Origin: Paenibacillus_G elgii_A | Lineage (GTDB): Bacteria > Bacillota > Bacilli > Paenibacillales > NBRC-103111 | DNA: 64,000 nucleotides | Assembly: GCA_042219835.1 (NCBI GenBank) | Contig: JBHJMN010000029.1 | Coordinates: 16,444-80,443, forward strand | Reading direction: 5' to 3' | Part shown: in pieces, positions 42,313 through 50,640 of the stretch | Layout: every line of letters starts with the position of its first letter | How positions within the stretch are numbered: position 1 is the first letter of the stretch | Translations under genes and position numbers: made by a program | The notes under the pieces: generated by a model | What the model was told of the DNA's origin: nothing | Seen by the model: only the letters and a program-made list of their open reading frames with translations | The model's database searches: none

Positions 42313-43341
42313 TCAATGGGCTAAGGCTTCCGCCTGGAACGACAGCAGCTTCTCCGCGGGCACATTCAGCAGAACGCGGGCATCTTTGGCCAGCGGCAGC
42401 TCGCGGGTGGCTTGGGCGGGAACGTCCACCGTTACCAGCCCGCCCGCGCCGGAGTGCAGCATTTGGAGATTCAGCCGGTAGAACGAACCGCGGAATTCGA
42501 CGTTACGGACGACGGCCGGGATGCCTTCTCCCTCATTACCCGCTCTGACCTCAATATGCTCCGGCCGGACGGCCATTCCCCGCTTGCCTTCCTGCCCGGC
42601 TTGCCATACCCCGTCTTCCAGAAAGTTGATCGCCCCAACAAAATCGGCGACGAACGGAGAGTTCGGGCGGTCATACACATCCTGCGGCGTGCCGGTCTGA
42701 ACGATCTCCGCATTGTTCATGACGACGATCCGATCGGCCATCGTCAGCGCCTCTTCCTGATCGTGCGTCACCATGATAGTCGTGATGCCGAGCTTGGTCT
42801 GCAGCTCGCGTATTTCCTGTCGCAGCTTCACGCGCACCTTCGCATCCAATGCCGACAGCGGCTCGTCCAGCAGCAGCATGTCCGGCGACAGTACGATGGC
42901 CCGGGCCAAGGCGATGCGCTGCTGCTGACCACCCGACAGCTGGGACGGATAGCGCTGCATGACATGCTCCAGATCGATCAGCGCGAACGCTTCGCGCACC
43001 TTGAAGTCGATGTCTGTCTTGGACCACTTCTTGTTCTGCAGCCCGTAAGCGACGTTCTGGTAAGCCGTCAGGTTCGGGAACAAGGCATACGACTGGAAGA
43101 CCATGCCGAAGTTTCGTTTCGCGGGCGGCAGAGCGGTGATATCTTTTCCGTCGACGGCAATCCGTCCTTCGGTCGGACTTTCGAGACCGGCGATCAGGCG
43201 CAGCAAAGTCGTTTTACCGCAGCCGCTCGGCCCGAGCAGGCAGACGAATTCGTTTTTGTTCATATCGAGATTGACCTGTTTCAACGCCGCGAACGAACCG
43301 AATGATTTGGACAACTGCCGGATCGATAAATATGGTTGCAT
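42313..43341 (-). CDS. phnT: 2-aminoethylphosphonate ABC ATPase
   Basis: 342 aa from ATG 43341 (AAGGAGG upstream). Walker A GPSGCGKTT, Q-loop FQSYALFPNLT, signature LSGGQQQR, Walker B LLLDEPLSALD and H-loop VTHDQEEA, then a TOBE domain with MAVRPEHIEVR. A spermidine/iron/phosphonate-type ATPase, named PhnT by position between the binding protein and the fused permease. Confidence 0.85.
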   Translation of the reverse strand: MQPYLSIRQLSKSFGSFAALKQVNLDMNKNEFVCLLGPSGCGKTTLLRLIAGLESPTEGRIAVDGKDITALPPAKRNFGMVFQSYALFPNLTAYQNVAYGLQNKKWSKTDIDFKVREAFALIDLEHVMQRYPSQLSGGQQQRIALARAIVLSPDMLLLDEPLSALDAKVRVKLRQEIRELQTKLGITTIMVTHDQEEALTMADRIVVMNNAEIVQTGTPQDVYDRPNSPFVADFVGAINFLEDGVWQAGQEGKRGMAVRPEHIEVRAGNEGEGIPAVVRNVEFRGSFYRLNLQMLHSGAGGLVTVDVPAQATRELPLAKDARVLLNVPAEKLLSFQAEALAH

Positions 43342-43433
43342 AAGAGCCTCCTTCAGGCCGCCCCGCAAGGGACCGGCATGCTTGCTTTCAATTCAAGTAT
43401 AGGCCGGGTTTGTTATCGGAGTATCAAACGCAA

Positions 43434-43452
43434 GTTAAGATTATGTTATTTG
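43434..43452. promoter_or_regulatory. GTTAAG motif upstream of phnT
   Basis: The AT-rich string beginning GTTAAGATTATGTTATTTG lies before phnT and resembles the motif before phnS at 44761. It is a candidate operator for the DeoR-type regulator. Confidence 0.35.
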
Positions 43453-43496
43453 TTTTGTTTAGTTGCAGTTACGTTGTTTTATCTGGAAGATGGCAT

Positions 43497-43525
43497 AAAA
43501 AAGCGCAGAACCTATGGCTCCGCGC
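43497..43525 (-). terminator. Terminator between phnS and phnT
   Basis: Minus strand: GCGCGGAGCC-ATA-GGTTCTGCGC (10 bp with two G-T pairs) then TTTTTT. Partial termination here would keep the binding protein more abundant than the rest of the operon. Confidence 0.85.
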
Positions 43526-43557
43526 ATCCGTTTAGTTGTGATTTGTTCGACTGCGTG

Positions 43558-44667
43558 CTACTTTTTAGCTTCGCTCTTGTTGTCGTAGCGTTTGCTCCAC
43601 TCGTTCAAGACGCTTTCACGGTTTTTGGCTGCTTCGTTCAGGTCGTTCTTGATCAATTGCTTGATCGGGTCCTGTTCATAGCCTTCCGGAATTTGGCTAC
43701 TGCCGCTCTTCACCGCCAAAATTGCAAAGTTTTTGCCGTATTCCTTCATGGCGTCGTCGCTGATGGCCCAATCGAGGAAATCTTTGGCCGTCTGCTTGAC
43801 CGTCTTCTTCTTCAGCAGCGCATTGGCTTCCACATCCCAGCCGGAGCCTTCCTTCGGAAACACGACCTCCACCGGAGCGCCGGTTTTCTTCTCTTGAATC
43901 CCGCGGTAGCCGAAGGAGATCCCGATCGGAACCTCACCCGTTCCGGCCATCTTCGCCGGTTTGGAGCCGGAATGCAAATACATCGCGATGTTGTCGTGAA
44001 GCTTGTCCATGTACGCCCATGCTTTGTCCTTGCCTTCCAATTGCACGAGTCCCGACACGGTCAGGAAGCCGGTTCCGGAGGAGGCAGGATTCGGCATCGT
44101 AATCAGTCCCTTGTACTCCGGCTTAATCAAATCGGCATAGCTTTGCGGAACCGGCAGGCCGCGCTTCTCCATCTCTTTCTTGTTCACGATAAACGCCGTT
44201 TCCCAAGCGTCGATGCCAACCCAGCGCGTCGGGCTGTTCTTATCCTTGAAGTCCGGTTGCACTCGGTCTACGCCCTGCGGCGAATACCCTTCGAGCATTC
44301 CGTTCTGATCCAGCACGAGCAAGCTCGTTGCGGCAAGCCCCCACACGACGTCGGCTTGCGGGTTATCCTTCTCGGCGACCAGCTTCGCCGTAATGATACC
44401 CGTCGAATCGCGGACGATGTTCAGCTTCACATCAGGGTACTTCGCTTTATACGTCTCCAAATATTTTTTGATCTGATCGTCTTCCAGCGCGGTATAAACC
44501 GTCAGTTCTTTGCTTTTCGTATCGATGCCCGCATCGGCGGCGGCACTCCCGGTATTGCCTGCTCCCGCAGCTTGCCCCTTTGGCTCAGGCTCTGTTTTTC
44601 CACAAGCGGCCAGCAGCATGGAAATCGCCAGCATGAGGATCATCATAAGCGATAAAAACTTTTTCAC
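43558..44667 (-). CDS. phnS: 2-aminoethylphosphonate-binding lipoprotein
   Basis: 369 aa. Lipobox LLAACG, then a family 1 (iron/thiamine type) binding-protein fold: LTVYTALEDDQIKKYLETYK, DVVWGLAATSLLVLDQNGML, NPASSGTGFLTVSGLV and SKRYDNKSEAKK at the end. As first gene of a locus with PhnX and PhnW it is the likely capture protein for 2-aminoethylphosphonate; the sequence alone would also allow iron or sugar. Confidence 0.82.
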   Translation of the reverse strand: MKKFLSLMMILMLAISMLLAACGKTEPEPKGQAAGAGNTGSAAADAGIDTKSKELTVYTALEDDQIKKYLETYKAKYPDVKLNIVRDSTGIITAKLVAEKDNPQADVVWGLAATSLLVLDQNGMLEGYSPQGVDRVQPDFKDKNSPTRWVGIDAWETAFIVNKKEMEKRGLPVPQSYADLIKPEYKGLITMPNPASSGTGFLTVSGLVQLEGKDKAWAYMDKLHDNIAMYLHSGSKPAKMAGTGEVPIGISFGYRGIQEKKTGAPVEVVFPKEGSGWDVEANALLKKKTVKQTAKDFLDWAISDDAMKEYGKNFAILAVKSGSSQIPEGYEQDPIKQLIKNDLNEAAKNRESVLNEWSKRYDNKSEAKK

Positions 44668-44760
44668 GTCAACCTCTCTCCTTTAATTGGGTATGACACC
44701 TTGGGCTTGGCCCGTTATCCTAACTATAAGAGAGTTTTGTAAAATACATATTAAATACAC

Positions 44761-44777
44761 GTTAAGTTATTGTGTTG
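44761..44777. promoter_or_regulatory. GTTAAG motif upstream of phnS
   Basis: GTTAAGTTATTGTGTTG in the AT-rich region before phnS shares the GTTAAG core and the following TTAT with the site before phnT. Confidence 0.35.
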
Positions 44778-44902
44778 CTATTCTTTTAATTGGCTTTAAT
44801 TTGTTTTATATCCACAACCGGATTTCTGTTCGTCGCCCCGATAGGCTCCCGTGCATATGGTAGTAGCATACTTGCGAAACTTCTGCGAAGGAGCTGCTCC
44901 CC

Positions 44903-45238
44903 ATGCCATACCGCATTATCGTCGATTTGTCACAGCGGATGCTTCATCTGCTGGAAGGCGACCGCGTGATCCATTCGTATCCGATCGCCATCGGCAAAAT
45001 GCTGACACAGTCGCCCGTTGGCGAGTACAGCATTGTAAACAAGGCGCCCCATCCGGGCGGACCGTTCGGCGCCTTCTGGATGGGCCTGTCCCGCCCGCAT
45101 TACGGCATCCACGGTACGAATAACCCGGCGTCCATCGGTCATGCCGTCTCTCACGGCTGCATCCGCATGTACAACGAGGACGTGCTGTCGCTTGCCCGCC
45201 TTGTCCCCATCGGCACGCGGGTCACGATCCGTCCGTAG
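44903..45238 (+). CDS. L,D-transpeptidase (YkuD domain only)
   Basis: 111 aa. Catalytic motif HGTNNPASIGHAVSHGCIRM has the His and Cys of the YkuD transpeptidase. The substrate-side motif SYPIAIGKMLTQSPVGEYSI is also typical. It lacks a signal peptide and a LysM domain, so localisation is unclear. The activity makes 3-3 peptide crosslinks or anchors proteins in the wall, and such short forms are often found in spores. Confidence 0.88.
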   Translation: MPYRIIVDLSQRMLHLLEGDRVIHSYPIAIGKMLTQSPVGEYSIVNKAPHPGGPFGAFWMGLSRPHYGIHGTNNPASIGHAVSHGCIRMYNEDVLSLARLVPIGTRVTIRP

Positions 45239-45258
45239 CTGCCGTACAAGGCAGGAGC

Positions 45259-45363
45259 TTGTCCGCCCGGTTCCTGCCCGCGCATGGCGGGTACTTCTTC
45301 GTGTTCGGCGTCATGTTCGCCATCGGAGCGGGGATGTTCTGGTGGTTCAAGCGGAAGGACTGA
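45259..45363 (+). pseudogene. Possible C-terminal remnant of a CorA-type transporter
   Basis: From TTG 45259 the frame reads LSARFLPAHGGYFFVFGVMF then a helix and WWFKRKD, 34 aa. The final helix plus Arg/Lys-rich end looks like the last segment of CorA-type magnesium transporters, without the GMN motif. It could equally be a real single-helix peptide, since GCAGGAG lies just before the TTG. Confidence 0.3.
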
Positions 45364-45364
45364 T

Positions 45365-45393
45365 TCGACTGAACCGGCGGGCCGTGCTATACT
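45365..45393 (+). promoter_or_regulatory. Promoter of the rlmA leader
   Basis: TCGACT (45365-45370), 17-base spacer, TATACT (45388-45393). Transcription would start about 45400, before the leader peptide. Confidence 0.55.
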
Positions 45394-45445
45394 TTCTGAA
45401 GAGCTTATGGAAAAGCTACGTTCGTTATAAAGGAGAGCGAATTCC

Positions 45446-45475
45446 GTGATCATCCAGTTCATTCGTTATCGTTAA
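45446..45475 (+). CDS. 9-codon leader peptide MIIQFIRYR
   Basis: GTG 45446, AAAGGAGAG 10 bases before, stop TAA 45473-45475. The peptide ends Arg-Tyr-Arg. Arg-x-Arg near the end of a leader is the motif at which ribosomes stall with macrolides, as in ErmDL. The next gene modifies 23S rRNA. The codons for the end of the peptide can pair with a segment past the terminator (see attenuator), so a stalled ribosome would change the folding. Confidence 0.65.
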   Translation: MIIQFIRYR

Positions 45476-45489
45476 TGTGAGGTGCAGAA

Positions 45490-45572
45490 CAGGCAACCCC
45501 CCATTTTTTTCAAGCAATGGGACGGGTTTCTTTGTGCTGTGCCTTTTTCATTCAACGAAATCGAATGAACGA
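45490..45572 (+). promoter_or_regulatory. Transcription attenuator before rlmA
   Basis: A terminator is made of AGGCA/TGCCT outer pairs, AACCC/GGGTT and CCCAT/ATGGG inner pairs, followed by TTTTT (45490-45550). Beyond it, CGAATGAA (45562-45569) is complementary to TTCATTCG in the leader-peptide region (45458-45465), forming an alternative long-range pairing. A ribosome paused on the leader should influence which structure forms. Confidence 0.6.
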
Positions 45573-45583
45573 GGTGTTTTTTG

Positions 45584-46474
45584 GTGTTGAAAAAAATCGA
45601 TGCAGCCGCCCGATTGATCGGCCGGTACAGCTCTCTGTTTCAATGTCCCGTCTGCGGGCTTGCTATGGAAATGAACGAAAATCGAACGCTGCTTTGCCGG
45701 AAACGGCATGGCTTTGATACCGCGAAGCCCGGCTATATTTCGTTATTAACGAAGGCCGTCAAAAGTGATTATGGAAAAGCGATGTTCGAAGCCCGGAACC
45801 TCGTGTGTCGAAGCGGTTTTTTTCATCCTTTGATCGGGCAAATTGGTCAGACGATGCTTGCGAATATAAGCGGCGGCCGCTTGGGGCCGATCACCGTACT
45901 GGATGCCGGATGCGGCGAGGGCTCTCATTTAGCCAAGCTTTCTGAAGTATGGAAGCATGCGACGTCTGCCGGCTTCCTCGGCGCTGGGCTCGATCTGTCC
46001 AAGGAAGGCGTCGCGATTGCCGCGAGAGAGTATGCGGACTTCATCTGGTGCGTGGGCGATCTGGCGCGAAGTCCTTTTCAGGACCGGTCGTTCGATGTCA
46101 TCCTGAACGTATTATCCGCTTCGAATTATTGGGAATTCAGCCGCTTGCTGCGCAAGGACGGCCTCTTGATCAAGGTCATTCCGGGCAGCGAGCATTTGCG
46201 GCAGTTGCGGCACGTCTTGTATGATCGTTCGCCCAAGCAAGCTTATTCTAACGCAAAGACAAGGGCGCTCTTCATGCGCCATTTCGACATCTTGGATGAA
46301 CGACAGATACGATATGACGTCACTTTGCAAAAGGAGCAACTCGAGCCTCTGGTCCAGATGACGCCGCTGTCGTGGGGAGCCCGGGATGAGCAGATTCAGC
46401 GGGTGCTGCGGCTGGCGATCCGGGACGTTACCTCGGACTTTACCGTGCTGGTCGGACGCGCCAAAGTCCGGTAA
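45584..46474 (+). CDS. RlmA-family 23S rRNA guanine methyltransferase
   Basis: 296 aa from GTG 45584 (GAGGT upstream; TTG 45581 is also possible). The N-terminal zinc ribbon FQCPVCGLAMEMNENRTLLCRKRHGFDTAKPGYISLL is diagnostic of RlmA(I)/RlmA(II). A SAM-binding fold follows: VLDAGCGEGSH, GLDLSKEGV, and FIWCVGDLARSPFQDRSFDVILN. RlmA(I) modifies G745 and RlmA(II)/TlrB G748 of 23S rRNA; the latter helps resist tylosin. Which base is modified here cannot be seen. The leader and attenuator point to antibiotic induction. Confidence 0.87.
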   Translation: MLKKIDAAARLIGRYSSLFQCPVCGLAMEMNENRTLLCRKRHGFDTAKPGYISLLTKAVKSDYGKAMFEARNLVCRSGFFHPLIGQIGQTMLANISGGRLGPITVLDAGCGEGSHLAKLSEVWKHATSAGFLGAGLDLSKEGVAIAAREYADFIWCVGDLARSPFQDRSFDVILNVLSASNYWEFSRLLRKDGLLIKVIPGSEHLRQLRHVLYDRSPKQAYSNAKTRALFMRHFDILDERQIRYDVTLQKEQLEPLVQMTPLSWGARDEQIQRVLRLAIRDVTSDFTVLVGRAKVR

Positions 46475-46636
46475 CCTGGCTCAGGCATGGAAATAGGGGA
46501 CACCTCCGCTGTGATTGCGAAGCAGGCGGAGGTGTCCATTTTCAGTTTGCATTCAGGTTCATGTCATGATTTTTTCATACTTGTCTGCCATAATCCTATA
46601 AAAAGCAGGCATTCTATGCAAGAAAGGCTGGACGGA

Positions 46637-47713
46637 ATGGAGCGGAAACACAATTTCTTTTATATTCAAGCGGCCCGCGGCGTTGCCGTTCTGCTGGTGA
46701 TGCTGTTTCACGCTTCGCAAACGGGCCAGCATTATTTCGGATACAATTATCTCGGGATCAGCGAAATGGGACGTTCGGGAGCCTATACGTTTTTTTTCGC
46801 TTTAACCGGTTATTTAATGTTCACGCTGTACCGCGAACAATTCGGAAGGAAGGAATTATTCGGAACGTTTCTGCTGAAACGATTCTACCGCATTTATCCA
46901 TTATATTGGCTTATGACGGCTGCGGTCGTCCCGATCTATTTTTTGGTCCCGTCGTTCGGCTTCGGCTATGAGCGCAATCCCGCAGTCATTTTTAAATCGA
47001 TGCTGCTGTGGCCGCAGGCTCAAGCGCCCATTCTCGGCGTCGCTTGGTCGCTGACATACGTCGTATGGTTTTATCTGATGTTCTCCTTGCTGTTTCTCTT
47101 GAAGGAAAAAACCGTCGCCGCGATCTATTCGGGGTGGTTGACGATCATTGCCCTGAACGAGATCGGGTGGATTCAGGTGAAGTCAGGGCTGCTGGAGCAA
47201 TTTTTGTTTAACGAGGCACATTTAGAGTTTTTCGCCGGAATGCTCGTAGCCTATCTCGTCCACAAGCGTTCGCTCGGCCACAGCCTATGGTGGATCGCGG
47301 GGGGCGGCGCCGTCTACGCAATTCTCTGGGTGCTGCGGTTCGAGCAGGCCGGTCTGCGGTATACGGATCTGCTGCATACGTTCGGATCGGCGTTGGTGCT
47401 GGTCGGGGTAACGACGTGGAAAGTCCCGGTATACCGCTGGCTGAAGCCGCTCGCGCTGTGCGGGAACGCCTCCTATTCGATCCTGCTCGCCAGTCTGCCG
47501 ATGATGTCGGTCACCTTTAAGCTGGCGCGGGCCGCGAATGCGGTGGAGCGGATCGGTCCGGCGCTTACGGTCACACTTTGTTTTCTGTCGGGACTGCTTC
47601 TGTGCCTTACCGTGTACCGCTGGGTCGAAAGACCGCTGAACGCGCTGACCAAGAAAGCCGTGGAAGCACAGAGCCGCCGCAAAGCCCAGGAAGCCTATTC
47701 GCGCGCCACGTAG
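46637..47713 (+). CDS. Acyltransferase 3 family membrane protein
   Basis: 358 aa from ATG 46637 (AAAGG upstream); ATG 46616 is an alternative. About ten helices. IQAARGVAVLLVMLFHASQ carries the family His, and RRFYRIYPLYWLMT-like sequence (here LKRFYRIYPLYWL) is the Arg-rich second motif. It would O-acetylate or acylate a cell-surface glycan or lipid. Its relation to the methyltransferase gene is unclear. Confidence 0.83.
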   Translation: MERKHNFFYIQAARGVAVLLVMLFHASQTGQHYFGYNYLGISEMGRSGAYTFFFALTGYLMFTLYREQFGRKELFGTFLLKRFYRIYPLYWLMTAAVVPIYFLVPSFGFGYERNPAVIFKSMLLWPQAQAPILGVAWSLTYVVWFYLMFSLLFLLKEKTVAAIYSGWLTIIALNEIGWIQVKSGLLEQFLFNEAHLEFFAGMLVAYLVHKRSLGHSLWWIAGGGAVYAILWVLRFEQAGLRYTDLLHTFGSALVLVGVTTWKVPVYRWLKPLALCGNASYSILLASLPMMSVTFKLARAANAVERIGPALTVTLCFLSGLLLCLTVYRWVERPLNALTKKAVEAQSRRKAQEAYSRAT

Positions 47714-47720
47714 ATTCGAA

Positions 47721-47774
47721 AAGCCGTATTCCATAAGAGGAGGGAACCTCCTGCTTGCGGAATACGGCTTTTTA
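47721..47774 (+). terminator. Terminator after the acyltransferase gene
   Basis: AAGCCGTATTCC/GGAATACGGCTT outer stem (12 bp) with an inner hairpin GAGGAGG-GAA-CCTCC, then TTTT. Confidence 0.88.
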
Positions 47775-47818
47775 GGTTCTCACAATCATGCCGGGGGCGG
47801 CTTCCGGCGATGGCTAAG

Positions 47819-48967
47819 TTATTCCAGCGCATGGTCTGCCGGAGTATACCCCCCGGACCATGCTTTGCGCGACGTCCAGTCCGACGCTTCGACCTGCCAG
47901 AATGGGCGATCCGGAGAAAGCCCGAGCGGCAGGAAAATGGTGGCGCACAAGTACAAGCTGCCGGTGGAGATGTACGGCTCCCCGATTTCCGGCTGATGTC
48001 CGCAGAAGCCGATCGTCAGCCAGCCGCCCGCACCGAACGTGCCAGGCACTTCGATCATGCGGCGCATCACCGCGGTCAGCGCGCAGCGCACTTGGGCCGG
48101 CGCGACATCGTCAGGCAGCTGCTCGCGCAGCGCCATCTGGGCCAGCAGCTGGAACGCGCCGAAGCGGTAAGCGAGCGAACGTCCGACAACGGGAAACGTC
48201 CCCTCCGGCGAAATGGACCGCTCCTGCACGGCGGCGTAACGCACCGCCCTCTGCTGAACACGCTCCCGCAGGCCCGCCCATTCGGGATAGCGGTCGCCGA
48301 CCGTATCCAGAAGATCAAGCAGCATCGGCTGAATGACGAAGCTGTTGTAGTAATCCGCATGGTAATGAGGTCCGTCGCCGTACATGCCGTCGCCGAGATA
48401 CCACTGCTCATGCTGCTTCAGCGCGTAATCGATCCGCATCGGGTCCCACGCGTCGTCGCCGATGACGCAGAGCGCCGCTTCGATCATGGCCGCGAACAGC
48501 AGCCAGTTGTTGAACCACGGCTTCCGGGAACGGGTCGCTCTCAGCGCTTCCTTCACGTTCGCCTTGACACGATCGTCCAGCCCGCCCCACAACGCCGTCG
48601 GCGCCCGCAAAATCGCATGGGCCAGAAAGGCCGCATCCACAATCGGCTGGTAGCCCTCGGAGAAGTTCATCCGGTCCGGCGACTGCGGATCGGTCGCCGC
48701 ATCCATCGCCAGCTGCGCCAGCCGGACGTATTCGCGGCGCAGCTCTCCCTCCGCTCCCGTCCTCGGGCCGTGCTCCAGCCACGGCGCGATGCCTGCGAGC
48801 ATCCGGCCGTATGCTTCCAGATACGTGTACAGCTCCCGGTCGTCCAGCTTCGCCTCCACCGGCATCCGCTCTCTCAGCTTGCGCTGCGACAGCGTTTCGA
48901 GCACCGGCTTCGCGATGCGCTGCATCGTTTGCAGCCAATAGTCTCGGTCATCGGCATGAGTCGCCAC
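47819..48967 (-). CDS. DUF2264 family protein
   Basis: 382 aa from GTG 48967 (AGAGGAAG seven bases before); the TTG at 49003 lies before that site. Contains WLQTMQRIAKPVLETLSQ, KPWFNNWLLFAAMIEAAL, YGDGPHYHADYYNSFVIQPM and GTFGAGGWLTIGFCGHQPE, all conserved in DUF2264, an alpha/alpha-barrel with glycoside-active look. It is found with polysaccharide-uptake genes and probably acts on the imported oligosaccharide. Last gene of the glycan cluster. Confidence 0.82.
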   Translation of the reverse strand: MATHADDRDYWLQTMQRIAKPVLETLSQRKLRERMPVEAKLDDRELYTYLEAYGRMLAGIAPWLEHGPRTGAEGELRREYVRLAQLAMDAATDPQSPDRMNFSEGYQPIVDAAFLAHAILRAPTALWGGLDDRVKANVKEALRATRSRKPWFNNWLLFAAMIEAALCVIGDDAWDPMRIDYALKQHEQWYLGDGMYGDGPHYHADYYNSFVIQPMLLDLLDTVGDRYPEWAGLRERVQQRAVRYAAVQERSISPEGTFPVVGRSLAYRFGAFQLLAQMALREQLPDDVAPAQVRCALTAVMRRMIEVPGTFGAGGWLTIGFCGHQPEIGEPYISTGSLYLCATIFLPLGLSPDRPFWQVEASDWTSRKAWSGGYTPADHALE

Positions 48968-49011
48968 GTTTGATCTTCCTCTCGTTTGATGTGTGTTCTG
49001 CAAGCGCCCCG

Positions 49012-50607
49012 CTACATCATACCGGACCTCGACTTGTACTCCCCGGGCGTGACGCCGATGTATTTTTTAAACACCTTGGAGAAGTACGTCCGGTCCGAAT
49101 AACCGCAGCGCAGCGCGACGACCTCGATGGAATCCTTCGTCTTCTCCAGCAGATCGGCGGCGATTTTCATCTTGTACCGATGGACGTAATCCGTGAAATT
49201 TTCGCCGGAGAGCTTCTTAAAGTACCTTGAAAAATAACTTGGGTTCAAGTACAAATGCGTCGCAATATCGATCGAGGTGATCGTCTCCGCCAAATGCTGC
49301 GCAATGTACTGGTCGATCGTCTGCAGCTTCGGCTCCTTGCTCGTCTGCGGCTCCCCGATCCGTCGGCCGTTCATAATCTGCCGCAGCTTCAGCCCCATCA
49401 GCCCGAGTGCGTCACCGAGCGTGAGCGTCTGCTGCAGGCAGGCGTACAGCGTCTCGCCGCTGAACGCCCGGTATTGGAGCTCGACGAGCCGCAGCCTGTC
49501 CGCGCACTGATGCACGAACGACGCCGGTTCCGGCTTCAGCTGCAGCGCCGACCGCCGGATGTCCGCCAGCGCTTTCTCCAGCAGCGCCTCGTCGTGATCC
49601 CGAACCGCCTGGGACAATTCGGCGTACTCCTGATCGAACCCCCCGGCACCCGGATGATACGCTTGCGACAAACCGGCCGCGGGCAGCACGGTCACCGGAT
49701 GCTCCGTGTAGAAAGCGGTGTAGCTCTCTGCTACCATGCGGCGATGAGCCGCGCCAATCTCCGTAACCGCCAGCTTATCCGCACCCGCGCTGACGAAGAA
49801 CGTCGTGCCTACGCCGAGAAACTCCTTGCATTTGGCCTGGAGCTTCGCCAGAAATGCCAGCAAATGCTCCTGCGCGTTCCACTTCAAGGATGGCCGATAA
49901 TTGAACAGCACGGCCAACCCTTCGCCGTCGTTGAAGGTCGTGATGCCTTCGAACTCGCCCGCCAGCTCGGCCGCAATATTCGCGACGCCGTAACGGATGA
50001 GCGGCAGGTCCTTGTGTGCGTAGCGCGAGAGCACGTCGTAATACGACACGTAGCCGAGCGCCAGCAAAAACGACGGCTGGTCCCAGACGAGGCCGAGCCG
50101 TCCGGCGGAATCGGTCAGGTAAGCGGCTTCTCCGCCGCGCAGCAGCTGCTTGAAAAATGAATCCCGCAGCACATTGGCATGCCGGCTCCAATCCTCGCGG
50201 TACGTCAGCTGTTCCGTCTGCGCTTTCGCCGCGCGAATGAGCCTCACGGATTTCTCCAAGCTTTGCGTTAACTGCTCGGCCGTCAGCTCGTCTTTGATCA
50301 GGTAATCGTCGACGCTCAGTTTAAGCGCCTTCTGTGCATAGTGGAAGTCTTCATGACACGTCAGAAATAACACCCGCACCTCCGGCCGCCGCCGCCGCAT
50401 TTCCGAAGCCAGCTCCAGCCCGTCCATTTGCGGCAGCCCAATATCCGACAAGACAAGGTCCGGCCGGAGCTCATCGAACAGCCGCAGCGCCTTGACGCTG
50501 GAGTACGTATCCGCGACGATCTGCAAGCCGAGCGCGTTCCAATCGATCAGCTGCTTCAAATACTTCAGCATCGGCACATCGTCGTCGATGATCAGGACTT
50601 TGTACAT
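49012..50607 (-). CDS. YesN-type response regulator with AraC domain
   Basis: 531 aa from ATG 50607 (GAGAGG upstream). Receiver: LIIDDDVPMLKYL, phosphoacceptor in LVLSDIGLPQMDG, Thr in FLTCHEDF, Lys in YLIKDELT. A long helical linker leads to two AraC helix-turn-helix motifs at the C-terminus, HLAETITSIDIATHLYLNPSYFSRYFKKLSGENF and DSIEVVALRCGYSDRTYFSKVFKKYIG. Pairs with the adjacent YesM-type kinase and should activate the ABC genes and DUF2264. Confidence 0.9.
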   Translation of the reverse strand: MYKVLIIDDDVPMLKYLKQLIDWNALGLQIVADTYSSVKALRLFDELRPDLVLSDIGLPQMDGLELASEMRRRRPEVRVLFLTCHEDFHYAQKALKLSVDDYLIKDELTAEQLTQSLEKSVRLIRAAKAQTEQLTYREDWSRHANVLRDSFFKQLLRGGEAAYLTDSAGRLGLVWDQPSFLLALGYVSYYDVLSRYAHKDLPLIRYGVANIAAELAGEFEGITTFNDGEGLAVLFNYRPSLKWNAQEHLLAFLAKLQAKCKEFLGVGTTFFVSAGADKLAVTEIGAAHRRMVAESYTAFYTEHPVTVLPAAGLSQAYHPGAGGFDQEYAELSQAVRDHDEALLEKALADIRRSALQLKPEPASFVHQCADRLRLVELQYRAFSGETLYACLQQTLTLGDALGLMGLKLRQIMNGRRIGEPQTSKEPKLQTIDQYIAQHLAETITSIDIATHLYLNPSYFSRYFKKLSGENFTDYVHRYKMKIAADLLEKTKDSIEVVALRCGYSDRTYFSKVFKKYIGVTPGEYKSRSGMM

Positions 50608-50640
50608 GATTAATCCTCTCCCATTGTCCATAGTCGCTCG

